Shown here one piece after another: positions 14,142-21,351 of a stretch of 23,554 nt of DNA. The stretch comes from a virus. Made by a program: the position numbers and the translations under genes. Position 1 is the stretch's first letter; each line of letters starts with the position of its first letter. The notes under the pieces were generated by a model. That model was not told where the DNA came from and did not search any database. It saw only the letters and a list, made by a program, of their open reading frames with translations. The stretch covers positions 1-23,554 of IMG/VR virus record IMGVR_UViG_3300027800_000179, one strand, 5' to 3'.

Positions 14142-14985
14142 GATTGACGCGCTCAAGGCCGTGCCGCCCGAGGACGCGCTGGCCTATTTCAAGGCCAAGG
14201 GCTTTGCCCTCACTCCCTCAGTAGCGTGGCAGGACCTGTGGCAGGAGGCCCACGCCACCGCCTTTACCGTTGCCCGCTCGGCGGGCTTTGACATTCTGGC
14301 CGATGTGCATGGAGCCTTGCAAAAGGCACTGGCCGAGGGCCAGACCCTGGCGCAGTTCAAGCAAGCCCTGACCCCGCTGCTGCAAGCGAAAGGTTGGTGG
14401 GGGCAGGATGCCGATGGCGCGCAGCTTGGATCACCGCGTCGGCTGAAGACCATCTATGACACTAACCTGCGCATCGCCCGCGCCGCTGGCCGCTGGTCGC
14501 AAATCCAGCGCCACAAGGCCCGGCGACCATGGTTGCGCTATGTGGCGATTGCCGATGGCCGCACCCGCCCCGATCACCTGCGCTGGCACGGGCTGGTGCT
14601 GCCGGTCGATGATCCGTTCTGGCAGACCCATTACCCGCCCAACGGCTGGGGCTGCCGGTGCTCGACCACGCAACTGAGCGACCGCGACCTTGCCCGCTAT
14701 GGCTATCAGGTCAGCCCCTCGCCGGAGATCGAGACGCGTCCATGGACCAATCCGCGCACCGGCGAAGTAGTCGATGTGCCCAAGGGCATCGACCCCGGCT
14801 GGGGCTATAACGTCGGAACGGCGTCACTGGATGGTCATGCCGCCCGCGCGCTGAACATCAAGCTGAGTGCCGCCCCGTCTGATCTGGCGGCGGCAGCCAG
14901 TGCCGAATTCGTGGTGCCCGCCACCGAAAAGCAGGTGGGCGACACGTCTTCCCGCCGCCAGACCCTGATCGGAAGGGTAAAGTGA
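14134..14985 (+). CDS. Phage head morphogenesis protein, Mu gp30 (F) / SPP1 gp7 family
   Basis: A 283-residue minor head protein. The N-terminal helical part (PEDALAYFKAKGF) is followed by the Phage_Mu_F domain with TIYDTNLRIARAAGRW, IADGRTRPDHLRWHG, PFWQTHYPPNGWGCRC and the short tail SDRDLARYGY. The His/Cys-rich motif is characteristic. Members associate with the portal and enter the head during assembly. ATG 14134 matches the family start; an upstream GTG at 14119 adds five residues. In Mu the next gene is G, but here a gene-poor gap follows. Confidence 0.9.
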   Translation: MAEIDALKAVPPEDALAYFKAKGFALTPSVAWQDLWQEAHATAFTVARSAGFDILADVHGALQKALAEGQTLAQFKQALTPLLQAKGWWGQDADGAQLGSPRRLKTIYDTNLRIARAAGRWSQIQRHKARRPWLRYVAIADGRTRPDHLRWHGLVLPVDDPFWQTHYPPNGWGCRCSTTQLSDRDLARYGYQVSPSPEIETRPWTNPRTGEVVDVPKGIDPGWGYNVGTASLDGHAARALNIKLSAAPSDLAAAASAEFVVPATEKQVGDTSSRRQTLIGRVK

Positions 14986-15056
14986 TCGTGGAGTTCAATC
15001 GCTCTGTGAAGGTTGCCAGTCAGGGCGTCTACGAACTCATTGATGGTCGTTTGTGA
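14982..15056 (+). CDS. Possible 24-residue ORF or gene remnant
   Basis: GTG 14982 overlaps the stop of the previous gene (GTGA) and is preceded by GGAAGGG at good spacing. It reads VIVEFNRSVKVASQGVYELI and ends at TGA 15054-15056. The sequence looks protein-like, and the frame continues open after the TGA for about 35 codons (IDGRASLPRPTLL), so it may be the start of a decayed gene. It is too short to assign. Confidence 0.3.
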   Translation: MIVEFNRSVKVASQGVYELIDGRL

Positions 15057-15288
15057 TGGGGAATGGTGATTGATGGGAGGGCGTCACTTCCTCGTCCGAC
15101 GCTGCTTGCGCAACCCCGTGCCGGCAAAACGTCATTTCCGGTCGTCTCACCGATCACCTGAGATCAATCCTATCCCCCTTTTTGCTCGCCCTCAAGTCCG
15201 GGCCTCGCCTGCGGGCCTCGCATTGGGTTTAAGAGGCCGGTAAAAGGCGCTAAAAGGGGGCTGTGTGCGTCGCTCGACCGATCCTGAC

Positions 15289-15335
15289 CGTGAGGGCGTT
15301 TCCGTTCTCTCTCGATCACTCCAAACGCCCTCACG
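15289..15335 (+). repeat. 13-bp perfect inverted repeat in the gap
   Basis: CGTGAGGGCGTTT (15289-15301) and AAACGCCCTCACG (15323-15335) with a 21-base spacer. The downstream side (TCTTGTGTTT) is only mildly U-rich, so it could be a weak terminator for the preceding transcript, or a protein-binding site. It is the longest perfect stem I noticed in the window. Confidence 0.6.
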
Positions 15336-15361
15336 TCTTGTGTTTCAGCAAATACGTCGTC

Positions 15362-15453
15362 GCAGATGTGTCCATCTGCTCGGGATTTGCTCTGGCGCCG
15401 CCGTTAAAGGGGCTTTAAACGGGGGCCGGTCTGCGGGATGCTGGTCCGGCCCC
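15362..15453 (+). other. Three consecutive hairpins
   Basis: GCAGATG-TGTC-CATCTGC (15362-15379, perfect). CGTTAAAG-GGG-CTTTAAACG (15402-15421, one base unpaired). GGGGCCGG (15422-15429) with CCGGCCCC (15446-15453, 16-base loop). With the inverted repeat at 15289 they make about 165 bases of densely paired sequence upstream of the late promoter. Structured RNA or remnant; no known RNA family is recognised. Confidence 0.45.
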
Positions 15454-15541
15454 ATCCGCCCCGCCGGGTTCGGCCCGCCGCATGGGTGCCCTGATTTCCG
15501 CGATATCCGCCCCCTCGCCCCTTCGCCCCTTCGCCACCATC

Positions 15542-15589
15542 CCCCCGACCGGGGTCGGGCTTATGGGACCGCTCCGTGCCGCTTACAGT
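15542..15589 (+). promoter_or_regulatory. Late promoter with activator dyad, copy 2 (PI-like)
   Basis: CCCGACC-GG-GGTCGGG (15544-15559), one base, then TTATGG (15561-15566), and a -10-like TACAGT (15584-15589, 4/6) at 32.5 bp from the dyad centre, exactly as in the copy at 8521. The predicted start near 15596 gives a leader of about 21 bases with GGAGAGG before GTG 15617. Mu has a late promoter in front of gene I; this one is at the same place. Confidence 0.7.
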
Positions 15590-15616
15590 GCCCTCATCAC
15601 GACGGAGAGGGACGCA

Positions 15617-16702
15617 GTGAGCACCACCCCCACCACACAGCAGACATCCTGCCACACCATCGACCTGACCCCAGAGCAGGGGCGCGCCCCGGAGTGGGTG
15701 CATCTGCTGCCGCTGGGGGTTTTCCGGGGCCGTGATGGCCGGGGCCCGTACCGGGTTGCCGACACGGCTGCCGCGACGGCGGTGCTGACCGCCACGCAAG
15801 CCCACCTTGCCGGGGCCGCGATGGTGCTGGACTACAACCATCAGGCCTGGCTGGCGGCCCGCACTGGCGGCCCGGCCCCGGCGGCGGGGTGGGTGCGCGA
15901 GCTTGCCGTCCGTGACGATGGCCTGTGGGGCCGTATCGACTGGCTACCCGAGGCCGATCAGGCCATCGCCAAAAAAGAATATCGCTATCTCTCCCCGGTC
16001 TTTGATCACACCCCGCAAGGCGACGTGATCCGCCTGCGCTGTGCCGCCCTGACCAATCTGCCGAACCTTGAACTGACCGCGCTGGCCTCGCAACAGGCCA
16101 GCCCTCTGGAGGTGCCCGCGATGCCTGCTGACCCTGTTCCGCCCCCCGCGCCCCCCGCGCCCCCCGCCGTCACCGGAGGCAACGCCGATCCGCTGGCCGC
16201 CGTGCGGACGGCCTTTGGCCTGCCTGCCGATGCTGACGGTGCGGCGATTGCCGCACACGCCCAGTCTGTGGCCCAGCTTTTGGCCCAAAAACAGACCCCG
16301 CCCCCGGTGACCCCCGACCCGGCGCAGTACGTGCCGATGGCCGCCTTCACCGCCCTCCAGAATCAGGTCGCCGGTGTGCTGGCGCAGACTGCCGCCCACG
16401 CTGCCCAGACGGCAATCACCGAGGCCACCGCCGCAGGCAAGTTGCCGCCCGCCCTGACCGGCTGGGCCGCCGACTATGCCGCCAAGGATCTGGCAGGCTT
16501 TCAGGCGTGGGTGGCCGCAGCTCCGGTACTGGTGGCGGCCCATGCCCAGAGTGCGGGTGCGGGTGGGTCATCTGCCGCGCCGCCTGCCGGTGCGCCGGTG
16601 CTGACCCCGGTGCTGACCGCTGAACAGACCGCCGTCTGTGCCCAGCTGGGCCTGTCTGCCGAAGCCTTCAGCCAGCACATCCAGCAGGAGACCGGCAAGT
16701 GA
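15617..16702 (+). CDS. I: Prohead protease, Mu gpI-like, with nested scaffold
   Basis: A 361-residue protein, the same length I recall for Mu I. The protease part has the Mu_I pattern: WVHLLPLGVFRGRDGRGPY, AAMVLDYNHQAWLA, GPAPAAGWVRELAVRDDGLW, KKEYRYLSPVF and RCAALTNLPNLELTAL. After a Pro/Ala linker (about 170-185) comes a Gln/Ala-rich helical scaffold part. The protease matures the prohead and removes the scaffold. GTG 15617 has GGAGAGG upstream. The longer frame from 15482 is rejected because it would translate through the late promoter. Its end overlaps the next gene by four bases. Confidence 0.9.
   Translation: MSTTPTTQQTSCHTIDLTPEQGRAPEWVHLLPLGVFRGRDGRGPYRVADTAAATAVLTATQAHLAGAAMVLDYNHQAWLAARTGGPAPAAGWVRELAVRDDGLWGRIDWLPEADQAIAKKEYRYLSPVFDHTPQGDVIRLRCAALTNLPNLELTALASQQASPLEVPAMPADPVPPPAPPAPPAVTGGNADPLAAVRTAFGLPADADGAAIAAHAQSVAQLLAQKQTPPPVTPDPAQYVPMAAFTALQNQVAGVLAQTAAHAAQTAITEATAAGKLPPALTGWAADYAAKDLAGFQAWVAAAPVLVAAHAQSAGAGGSSAAPPAGAPVLTPVLTAEQTAVCAQLGLSAEAFSQHIQQETGK
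16121..16702 (+). CDS. Z: Internal-start scaffold protein, Mu gpZ-like (nested in I)
   Basis: An in-frame ATG at 16121 is preceded by GGAGGTG (16108-16114) at six-base spacing, the best ribosome-binding site in this gene and better than that of the full-length start. It would give a 193-residue protein beginning MPADPVPPP and containing the Ala/Gln-rich helical region (AHAQSVAQLLAQKQ, ALQNQVAGVLAQTAAHAAQ). In Mu the scaffold Z is made from an internal start in I and shares its C-terminus. The site is seen in sequence; its use is inference. Confidence 0.65.
   Translation: MPADPVPPPAPPAPPAVTGGNADPLAAVRTAFGLPADADGAAIAAHAQSVAQLLAQKQTPPPVTPDPAQYVPMAAFTALQNQVAGVLAQTAAHAAQTAITEATAAGKLPPALTGWAADYAAKDLAGFQAWVAAAPVLVAAHAQSAGAGGSSAAPPAGAPVLTPVLTAEQTAVCAQLGLSAEAFSQHIQQETGK
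16141..16167 (+). repeat. Three tandem 9-bp repeats coding a Pro/Ala linker
   Basis: GCCCCCCGC is repeated three times without interruption, coding PPA units (PPAPPAPPA) between the protease and scaffold parts. Slippage here would change linker length in steps of three residues without breaking the frame. Confidence 0.8.
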
Positions 16703-17097
16703 CCGCACTGACCTCTGACCGCGACACCCGCGAACGCGACGGCAAAACCTTTCAACACCCGGTCGCCGCCGGGGTGGTGATCTTTGCCGGGGCAGTGGTG
16801 GTGCTGACCGCCAGCGGCTTTGCGGCCCCGGCCACCACCGCGACCGGCCTGCGCGGTCTGGGGCGGGCCGGGCGGATGGTTGACAACCGCACCGGGGCCG
16901 ATGGAGCGGCATCGGTCCTCGTCGAGCGTGGCTGCTTTGGCTGGGCCAACGCCGGGGATGTGACCCGCCAGCACATCGGCAGCCCGGCCCATGCGGTCGA
17001 TGACCAGACCGTTGCCGCCAGCGACGGCGGCGGCACCCGCTCGGCCATTGGCACCATCGTTGATCTGGACGCCACCGGCGTCTGGGTCGAGTTGTAA
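16699..17097 (+). CDS. Putative head decoration / capsid cement protein
   Basis: A 132-residue, Gly/Ala/Val-rich beta protein between protease and major head genes, the usual site of small capsid decoration proteins (DUF2190-like). Features: VAAGVVIFAGAVVVLTASGFAAPA, LGRAGRMVDN, VERGCFGWANAG, and a final beta segment (IGTIVDLDATGVWVEL) typical of these proteins. It would stabilise the capsid lattice. GTG 16699 overlaps the protease stop, with GGAG eight bases upstream. Confidence 0.65.
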   Translation: MTALTSDRDTRERDGKTFQHPVAAGVVIFAGAVVVLTASGFAAPATTATGLRGLGRAGRMVDNRTGADGAASVLVERGCFGWANAGDVTRQHIGSPAHAVDDQTVAASDGGGTRSAIGTIVDLDATGVWVEL

Positions 17098-17107
17098 GGA
17101 TACCGCC

Positions 17108-18004
17108 ATGCTCCTCAATCGCGCCAATCTGGACGCCCTGTTCACCGGGTTCAACACCGCTTTCAAGACCGCTTTTGCCGGTGTGGCCAATGCCACCGAC
17201 TGGCAGCGCGTGGCAATGGATGTGCCATCCACCACCAGCCAGAACCAGTACGGCTGGCTTGGCTCGAATTTCTCGATCCGTGAATGGATCGGCGACCGCC
17301 AGATCCAGAATCTGGAAACCCACGATTTCACCATCAAGAACCGGCCGTTTGAAGGAACGGTAGGGGTCAATCGTGACGACATCGAAGACGACACCTACGG
17401 GGTGTATGGCCCGTTGATCAGCCTGATGGGCGAAGGTGCCGCCGCGCATCCGAACCTGTTGGTCTTCGAGCTGTTGCGCAAAGGCGAAAGCCAGTCCTGT
17501 TTCGATGGCCAGTATTTCTTCGATACCGACCATGCGGGCTACGCCGAAGACGGTTCCGCCGTTTCGGTTTCCAACCATATGGGCGGGACGGGGACACCCT
17601 GGTTCGTGCTGTGTACCAAACGGGCGGTGAAACCCGTCGTCTTCCAGCGTCGCCGCGCCTACACCTTCACCCGCATGGATGCCGACACCGATGAGGTCGT
17701 CTTTTCCCGCAAGCAAATCCGCTATGGCGTCGATGCCCGCGTCAACGCCGGGTACGGCCTGTGGCAAATGGCGGTCATCTCGCGCCAGCCGCTGACGGCA
17801 GACACCTTCGCTGCCGCCCGCGCCGCCATGATCGGCATCCGCAAACCGGACGGCCAACCGGCGGGCTTTGTCCCCGATACCCTGCTGGTTCCGGCGACGC
17901 TGGAAGGCAGTGGCCGCAAGGTGGTGATGAGTGACACCAAGCCCAACGGCGAATCGAACGAATGGCGCGGCAGTGCCGAGCTGATGATGTCCCCCTGGCT
18001 GTAA
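17108..18004 (+). CDS. T: Major head subunit, Mu gpT-like
   Basis: A 298-residue protein with the Mu gpT pattern: NRANLDALFTGFNTAFKTAF, DVPSTTSQNQYGWLG, IREWIGDRQIQNL, DFTIKNRPFEGTVGVNRDDI, SCFDGQYFFDTDHAG, TKRAVKPVVFQRR, RYGVDARVNAGYGLWQMA and a C-terminal MSPWL. This is the HK97-fold coat protein family member of Mu-like phages. AAGGA lies seven bases before ATG 17108; a longer frame from 16991 lies within the decoration gene and is rejected. Confidence 0.95.
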   Translation: MLLNRANLDALFTGFNTAFKTAFAGVANATDWQRVAMDVPSTTSQNQYGWLGSNFSIREWIGDRQIQNLETHDFTIKNRPFEGTVGVNRDDIEDDTYGVYGPLISLMGEGAAAHPNLLVFELLRKGESQSCFDGQYFFDTDHAGYAEDGSAVSVSNHMGGTGTPWFVLCTKRAVKPVVFQRRRAYTFTRMDADTDEVVFSRKQIRYGVDARVNAGYGLWQMAVISRQPLTADTFAAARAAMIGIRKPDGQPAGFVPDTLLVPATLEGSGRKVVMSDTKPNGESNEWRGSAELMMSPWL

Positions 18005-18015
18005 GGATCGAACAC

Positions 18016-18210
18016 ATGGATGGCATTCGCATCATTGCCAAAAAGGACGGCTTCCGCCGCGCTGGTATCGCCCATCACGGTACACGGGACTATCCGGCCA
18101 GCCAGTTCAGCGCGGAACAGCTCGAACAGTTGCGGAGCGAACCGCTGCTGGTGGTCCAGGCCATCGACCTGCCCGAGGATAAACCCGCCGCCGGAAAGAC
18201 CAACAAATGA
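18016..18210 (+). CDS. HI1506-related small head-region protein (gp35-like)
   Basis: A 64-residue protein: IRIIAKKDGFRRAGIAHHGT, then YPASQFSAEQLEQLRSEPLL and a Lys-rich tail. It matches the short 'HI1506-related' proteins, which have a GFRRAG-x-H motif and lie between gpT and gp36 in Mu-like phages. Function is unknown, perhaps head-tail joining. AAGGATCG precedes the ATG; the stop overlaps the next start (ATGA). Confidence 0.75.
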   Translation: MDGIRIIAKKDGFRRAGIAHHGTRDYPASQFSAEQLEQLRSEPLLVVQAIDLPEDKPAAGKTNK

Positions 18211-18638
18211 CCTATGCCAGCACCGCCGACCTGATCCGCCGCTTTGGCGAGGCCGAGATCATCCAGTTGAGCGACCACGAGGTGACCGGTGAAGTCAACG
18301 AAGCGGTGGTGGCGGCGGCGCTGGCCGACACCGACGAGCTGATCAACGGCTATGTCGGCGGGCGTTATGCCATCCCGCTGGCACCGGTGCCGCCGCTGGT
18401 GGTGATGCTGGCCTGTGATCTGGCGCGCTGGCGCCTGACCCGTGACACGCCGACCGCGACGGTCGAGGCGGGCCACAAGCACGCGATGGCGCTGCTGGAG
18501 GACATTTCTCGCGGCAAGGTCACCCTGCACGCCGCTGGCGTCACACCCCCCGAGGCTCCGGCGGCCACAGACAGCGACAGCCCCCGGCTGGTGGGGCCGG
18601 GACGGCAGTTCCTTAACGGTGGCTTGAAGGGGTTCTAG
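18207..18638 (+). CDS. gp36 family protein (DUF1320), head-tail joining
   Basis: A 143-residue protein starting TYASTADLIRRFGEAEIIQL, with INGYVGGRYAIPLAPVPPLV and ACDLARWRL, the hallmarks of DUF1320 (Mu gp36). These are adaptor-like helical proteins of the head-tail interface. The C-terminal 35 residues are Pro/Ser-rich and end GGLKGF. Confidence 0.88.
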   Translation: MTYASTADLIRRFGEAEIIQLSDHEVTGEVNEAVVAAALADTDELINGYVGGRYAIPLAPVPPLVVMLACDLARWRLTRDTPTATVEAGHKHAMALLEDISRGKVTLHAAGVTPPEAPAATDSDSPRLVGPGRQFLNGGLKGF

Positions 18639-18641
18639 AGC

Positions 18642-19067
18642 ATGGTTGCGCTCATCATTGATGCCGAAGATCTCGCCGCCATTGAACAGCGCCTGCGGAC
18701 GCTGGCGGCGCTGGATGGGCAGCTCTCGCCGTTGATGGAGGAGATTGCCCAGTCGCTGCTGGCCTCGACCGAGCGGCGGTTTGAAGACGAGGTGGCCCCC
18801 GACGGCACGCCCTGGGCCGCGACCGAACGGGGCGGCAGCATCCTGCGTGATCAGGGGCACCTCTATCAGTCGCTGACCACCACAGCCGATGGGCATTCCG
18901 CGTCAGTAGACAGCAACCTTGCCTATGCCCGCATCCATCAACTCGGCGGCGGAGGGATTGGGGCCAATGGCGACATGCCCGCCCGCCCGTACCTTGGGAT
19001 CGACAGCGAGGACGAGCGCGAAATCCACGCCCTGATCCGCGATACCATGCTGGGGTTGATCCAATGA
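18642..19067 (+). CDS. G: Virion morphogenesis protein, Mu gpG / P2 gpS family
   Basis: A 141-residue protein: an N-terminal helical segment, LLASTERRFEDEVAPDGTPW, LRDQGHLYQSLT, LAYARIHQLGGGG, MPARPYLGIDSEDE and the final helix ALIRDTMLGLIQ. This is the Phage_tail_S / tail completion family. In Mu, G follows gp30, ahead of the protease; here it lies between gp36 and gp37. The ATG follows the gp36 stop by three bases and the stop overlaps the next start by four. Confidence 0.88.
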   Translation: MVALIIDAEDLAAIEQRLRTLAALDGQLSPLMEEIAQSLLASTERRFEDEVAPDGTPWAATERGGSILRDQGHLYQSLTTTADGHSASVDSNLAYARIHQLGGGGIGANGDMPARPYLGIDSEDEREIHALIRDTMLGLIQ

Positions 19068-19675
19068 TTGGGGGAATCGAGCAGGCCATTATCGACCGTC
19101 TGCGCAGTGCCTTGCCGCTGCTGGGCTATCCGCTCAAGACGGTGGCGTCTTACGAAAACCAGTTTGACGGCAAGGACGATCTTGCCCGCGCCATTGGTGG
19201 TTTGCCAGGGGCATGGGTGGTGTTCACTGGTAGCCAGCGTCCCCAGCCCAAAGGTCAAACGAGTTGGGAGCTTGAGGCTCGCTTTGCGGTGCTGGTCGGG
19301 GCGATGAACAAGCGCACCCACGGCGCAGCACGGCGAGGGGATGGGCATACGGTCGGGGCCTATCAAATCGCCGAAGACATCGAACGGTTGCTGATCGGCC
19401 AGTCCCTCGGGCTGGAAATCCGCGCCCTGACCCCCTTGGGGATCAAGCCGCTGGCGGCTACCAAGGCGGCCGCAGGACCGGTCTCCATCCTCTCGGTCGA
19501 ACTGCAAACCGCCTTTGCTTTAACGGCCCTGCCCGATGGTCTGACGGCACCGCTGCCCGGCGGGCCGACCCTGCCGGAGGTGATGGCGCAAGCGGCCGGA
19601 CTGGGCGACTTCGCCAGCTTTTCCGCCACTTGGGATCCCCCCGTCACCGACCTGATCGAACTGGAGACCGCATGA
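19064..19675 (+). CDS. gp37 family protein (DUF1834), tail terminator-like
   Basis: A 203-residue protein. IEQAIIDRLRSALPLLGYPLKTVASYENQF is the DUF1834 start region, followed by LPGAWVVFTGSQ, FAVLVGAMNKRTHGAARRGD, GAYQIAEDIERLLIGQSL and a beta C-terminus. Mu gp37 belongs here and is placed at the head-tail joining step by synteny. Overlaps on both sides (ATGA) indicate coupled translation with G and gp38. Confidence 0.88.
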   Translation: MIGGIEQAIIDRLRSALPLLGYPLKTVASYENQFDGKDDLARAIGGLPGAWVVFTGSQRPQPKGQTSWELEARFAVLVGAMNKRTHGAARRGDGHTVGAYQIAEDIERLLIGQSLGLEIRALTPLGIKPLAATKAAAGPVSILSVELQTAFALTALPDGLTAPLPGGPTLPEVMAQAAGLGDFASFSATWDPPVTDLIELETA

Positions 19676-19854
19676 ACACCGACAGCCACATTTTCATCAA
19701 GCCTGCCCGTGCTGACCTGATCATCCGCGATCCGGCCAGCGCCAGGCCCCTGCCGGTGGCCGGAGCCTGGAAGCCGCGTTCGGCATGGTGGCTGCGCCGC
19801 CTGCGGGACGGGGCGGTGATCGAGGCGACGCCCCCCAAGGCCGCAAAGGAGTAA
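19672..19854 (+). CDS. DUF2635 small protein (Mu gp38-like)
   Basis: A 60-residue protein: IFIKPARADLIIRDPASARP, LPVAGAWKPRSAWWLRRLRD and DGAVIEATPP match DUF2635, a small protein always found directly before the sheath gene of Mu-like phages. Function is unknown. Its start overlaps the gp37 stop; the sheath ATG follows six bases after its end. Confidence 0.85.
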   Translation: MNTDSHIFIKPARADLIIRDPASARPLPVAGAWKPRSAWWLRRLRDGAVIEATPPKAAKE

Positions 19855-19860
19855 GCGACG

Positions 19861-21327
19861 ATGGCGATTTCCTTTAACCAGATCAGCGCCTCGCTGCGCA
19901 CGCCGGGCAGCTATGTCGAGTTCGACAACTCGAAGGCCATTCAGGGCCTCGCGCTGGACATCACCCGCCCGCTGATGCTGGGCCAGATGCTGGCCTCGGG
20001 CTCGGCCAGTGCGCTGGTGCCGGTGCGGGTGACCAGTACCCGGCAGGCCGTCAGCCTGTTCGGGCGCGGGTCGATGCTGGCCCAAATGGTCGAGGCGTGG
20101 AAGGGGGCCAATGCCGACAGTGACCTGTGGGTGATGCCACTGGCTGACGACAGCGCCGGAGCCAAAGCCAGCGGCACCATCACCGTCAGCGGTACCGCGC
20201 AACAGGCGGGAACACTGACGGTGTATATCGGCGGCACCCGCGTACAGGTCGCCGTGGCCGCTGGCGACGGAGCGACCACGGTGGCCGGTGCCATCAGCGA
20301 GGCCATCGGCGATGCCCCCGACCTGATCGTGACCGCCAGCGCCAGCGCCGGAGTGGTGACGCTGACCTGCCGCCATGCCGGGCAGGCGTTCAACGATCTG
20401 GACCTGCGGCTGAATTTCTACGCGGGCGACAGCGCCCCCGCCGGGCTGTCCATCGCCTTCGCCGCCATGGCCGGGGGCACCGCCAACCCTGACCTGGCTG
20501 CCGCGATGGCGGCTTTGGGTGACGTGCAGTATCACCAGATTGTCTGCCCCTATGGCGATGCCGCCAGTCTGGCGCAGGTGGTGGCCGAGATCGCCGACCG
20601 CTGGGACGGCATGCGCCAGATCGAAGGTCAGGTGTGGGGCTGTGTGGCAGGCAGTCACAGCAGCCTGTCAACCCTCGGCGCGGGGATGAATTCCGAGGTG
20701 ATCAGCCTGCTGGGGGTGCAGGGCAGCCCGACCCCGCCATGGGTGATTGCCGCCATCTATGCCGCCACCGCGACGGCGGCGCTGGACAACGACCCGGCCC
20801 GCCCGCTGCAAACGCTGGTGCTGGACGGCATGCTGGCCCCCGGCGAGGCCGCCCGCTGGCGGCGGGAAGAGCGCAACCTGTTGCTGTATGACGGCATCAG
20901 CACCTTTACCGTTGCCGCCGATGGCAGTTGTGCCATCGAACGCGCCATCACCACGTATCAGGTCAATGGCTCGGGCCTGCCGGATGCGTCGTATCTTGAC
21001 GTCGAGACGCTGGCCACGCTGGCCGTCCTGCGCCGCACCCTGCGGGCCCGGCTGGCGCAGAAATTCCCCCGCCACAAGCTGGCCAATGACGGCACCAATT
21101 TCGGGGCCGGGCAGGCAATTGTCACCCCGTCGATCCTGCGGGCAGAGCTGATTGCGCTGGCCCGCGAGTGGGAAACCCGTGGCTGGGTCGAAAACATCGA
21201 CGACTTCAAGGCGCAACTGATCGTCGAGCGCAACGCCGATGATCCGAACCGGGTCGATGCGCTGATCCCGCCGGACATCATCAACCAGTTGCGGGTGTTC
21301 GCCGGGCAGATCCAGTTTCGTCTTTAA
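19861..21327 (+). CDS. L: Contractile tail sheath protein, Mu gpL-like
   Basis: A 488-residue protein (Mu L is 495). It starts AISFNQISASLRTPGSYVEFDN, the conserved sheath N-terminal arm, followed by RQAVSLFGRGSMLAQMVEAW, domain insertions with Ig-like beta strands (GTITVSGTAQQAGTLTVYIG), and the conserved C-terminal core: LVLDGMLAP, RNLLLYDGISTFTV, TTYQVNGSGLPDASYLDVET and the final PPDIINQLRVFAGQIQFRL. It contracts to drive the tube into the host envelope. Confidence 0.95.
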   Translation: MAISFNQISASLRTPGSYVEFDNSKAIQGLALDITRPLMLGQMLASGSASALVPVRVTSTRQAVSLFGRGSMLAQMVEAWKGANADSDLWVMPLADDSAGAKASGTITVSGTAQQAGTLTVYIGGTRVQVAVAAGDGATTVAGAISEAIGDAPDLIVTASASAGVVTLTCRHAGQAFNDLDLRLNFYAGDSAPAGLSIAFAAMAGGTANPDLAAAMAALGDVQYHQIVCPYGDAASLAQVVAEIADRWDGMRQIEGQVWGCVAGSHSSLSTLGAGMNSEVISLLGVQGSPTPPWVIAAIYAATATAALDNDPARPLQTLVLDGMLAPGEAARWRREERNLLLYDGISTFTVAADGSCAIERAITTYQVNGSGLPDASYLDVETLATLAVLRRTLRARLAQKFPRHKLANDGTNFGAGQAIVTPSILRAELIALAREWETRGWVENIDDFKAQLIVERNADDPNRVDALIPPDIINQLRVFAGQIQFRL

Positions 21328-21351
21328 GGCAAACGAACGAAGGAGGCCCTG

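Larger units (their letters stand above)
15057..15541. other. Gene-poor gap between the gp30 and protease genes
   Basis: Nearly 500 bases with no convincing gene on either strand in a genome that otherwise packs genes with overlaps. It contains short direct repeats (GGGCCTCGC at 15200-15208 and 15213-15221; GAGGGCGT at several places), a long inverted repeat and three adjacent hairpins (listed separately). It ends at the second late promoter. A 156-codon frame from 15265 overlaps the promoter and the protease gene in another phase and is not credible. Confidence 0.7.

Noticed and set aside
12549-14156. 535-codon minus-strand ORF
   Set aside because: Antisense to the portal gene over its full length, Gln/Gly/His-rich, with no recognisable domain.
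15482-15616. N-terminal extension of the protease from 15482
   Set aside because: It would read through the second late promoter copy; GTG 15617 has GGAGAGG and gives a 361-residue protein like Mu I.
15265-15735. 156-codon ORF across the gap
   Set aside because: Arg/Pro/His-rich, overlaps the late promoter and the start of the protease in another phase, and has no convincing ribosome-binding site.
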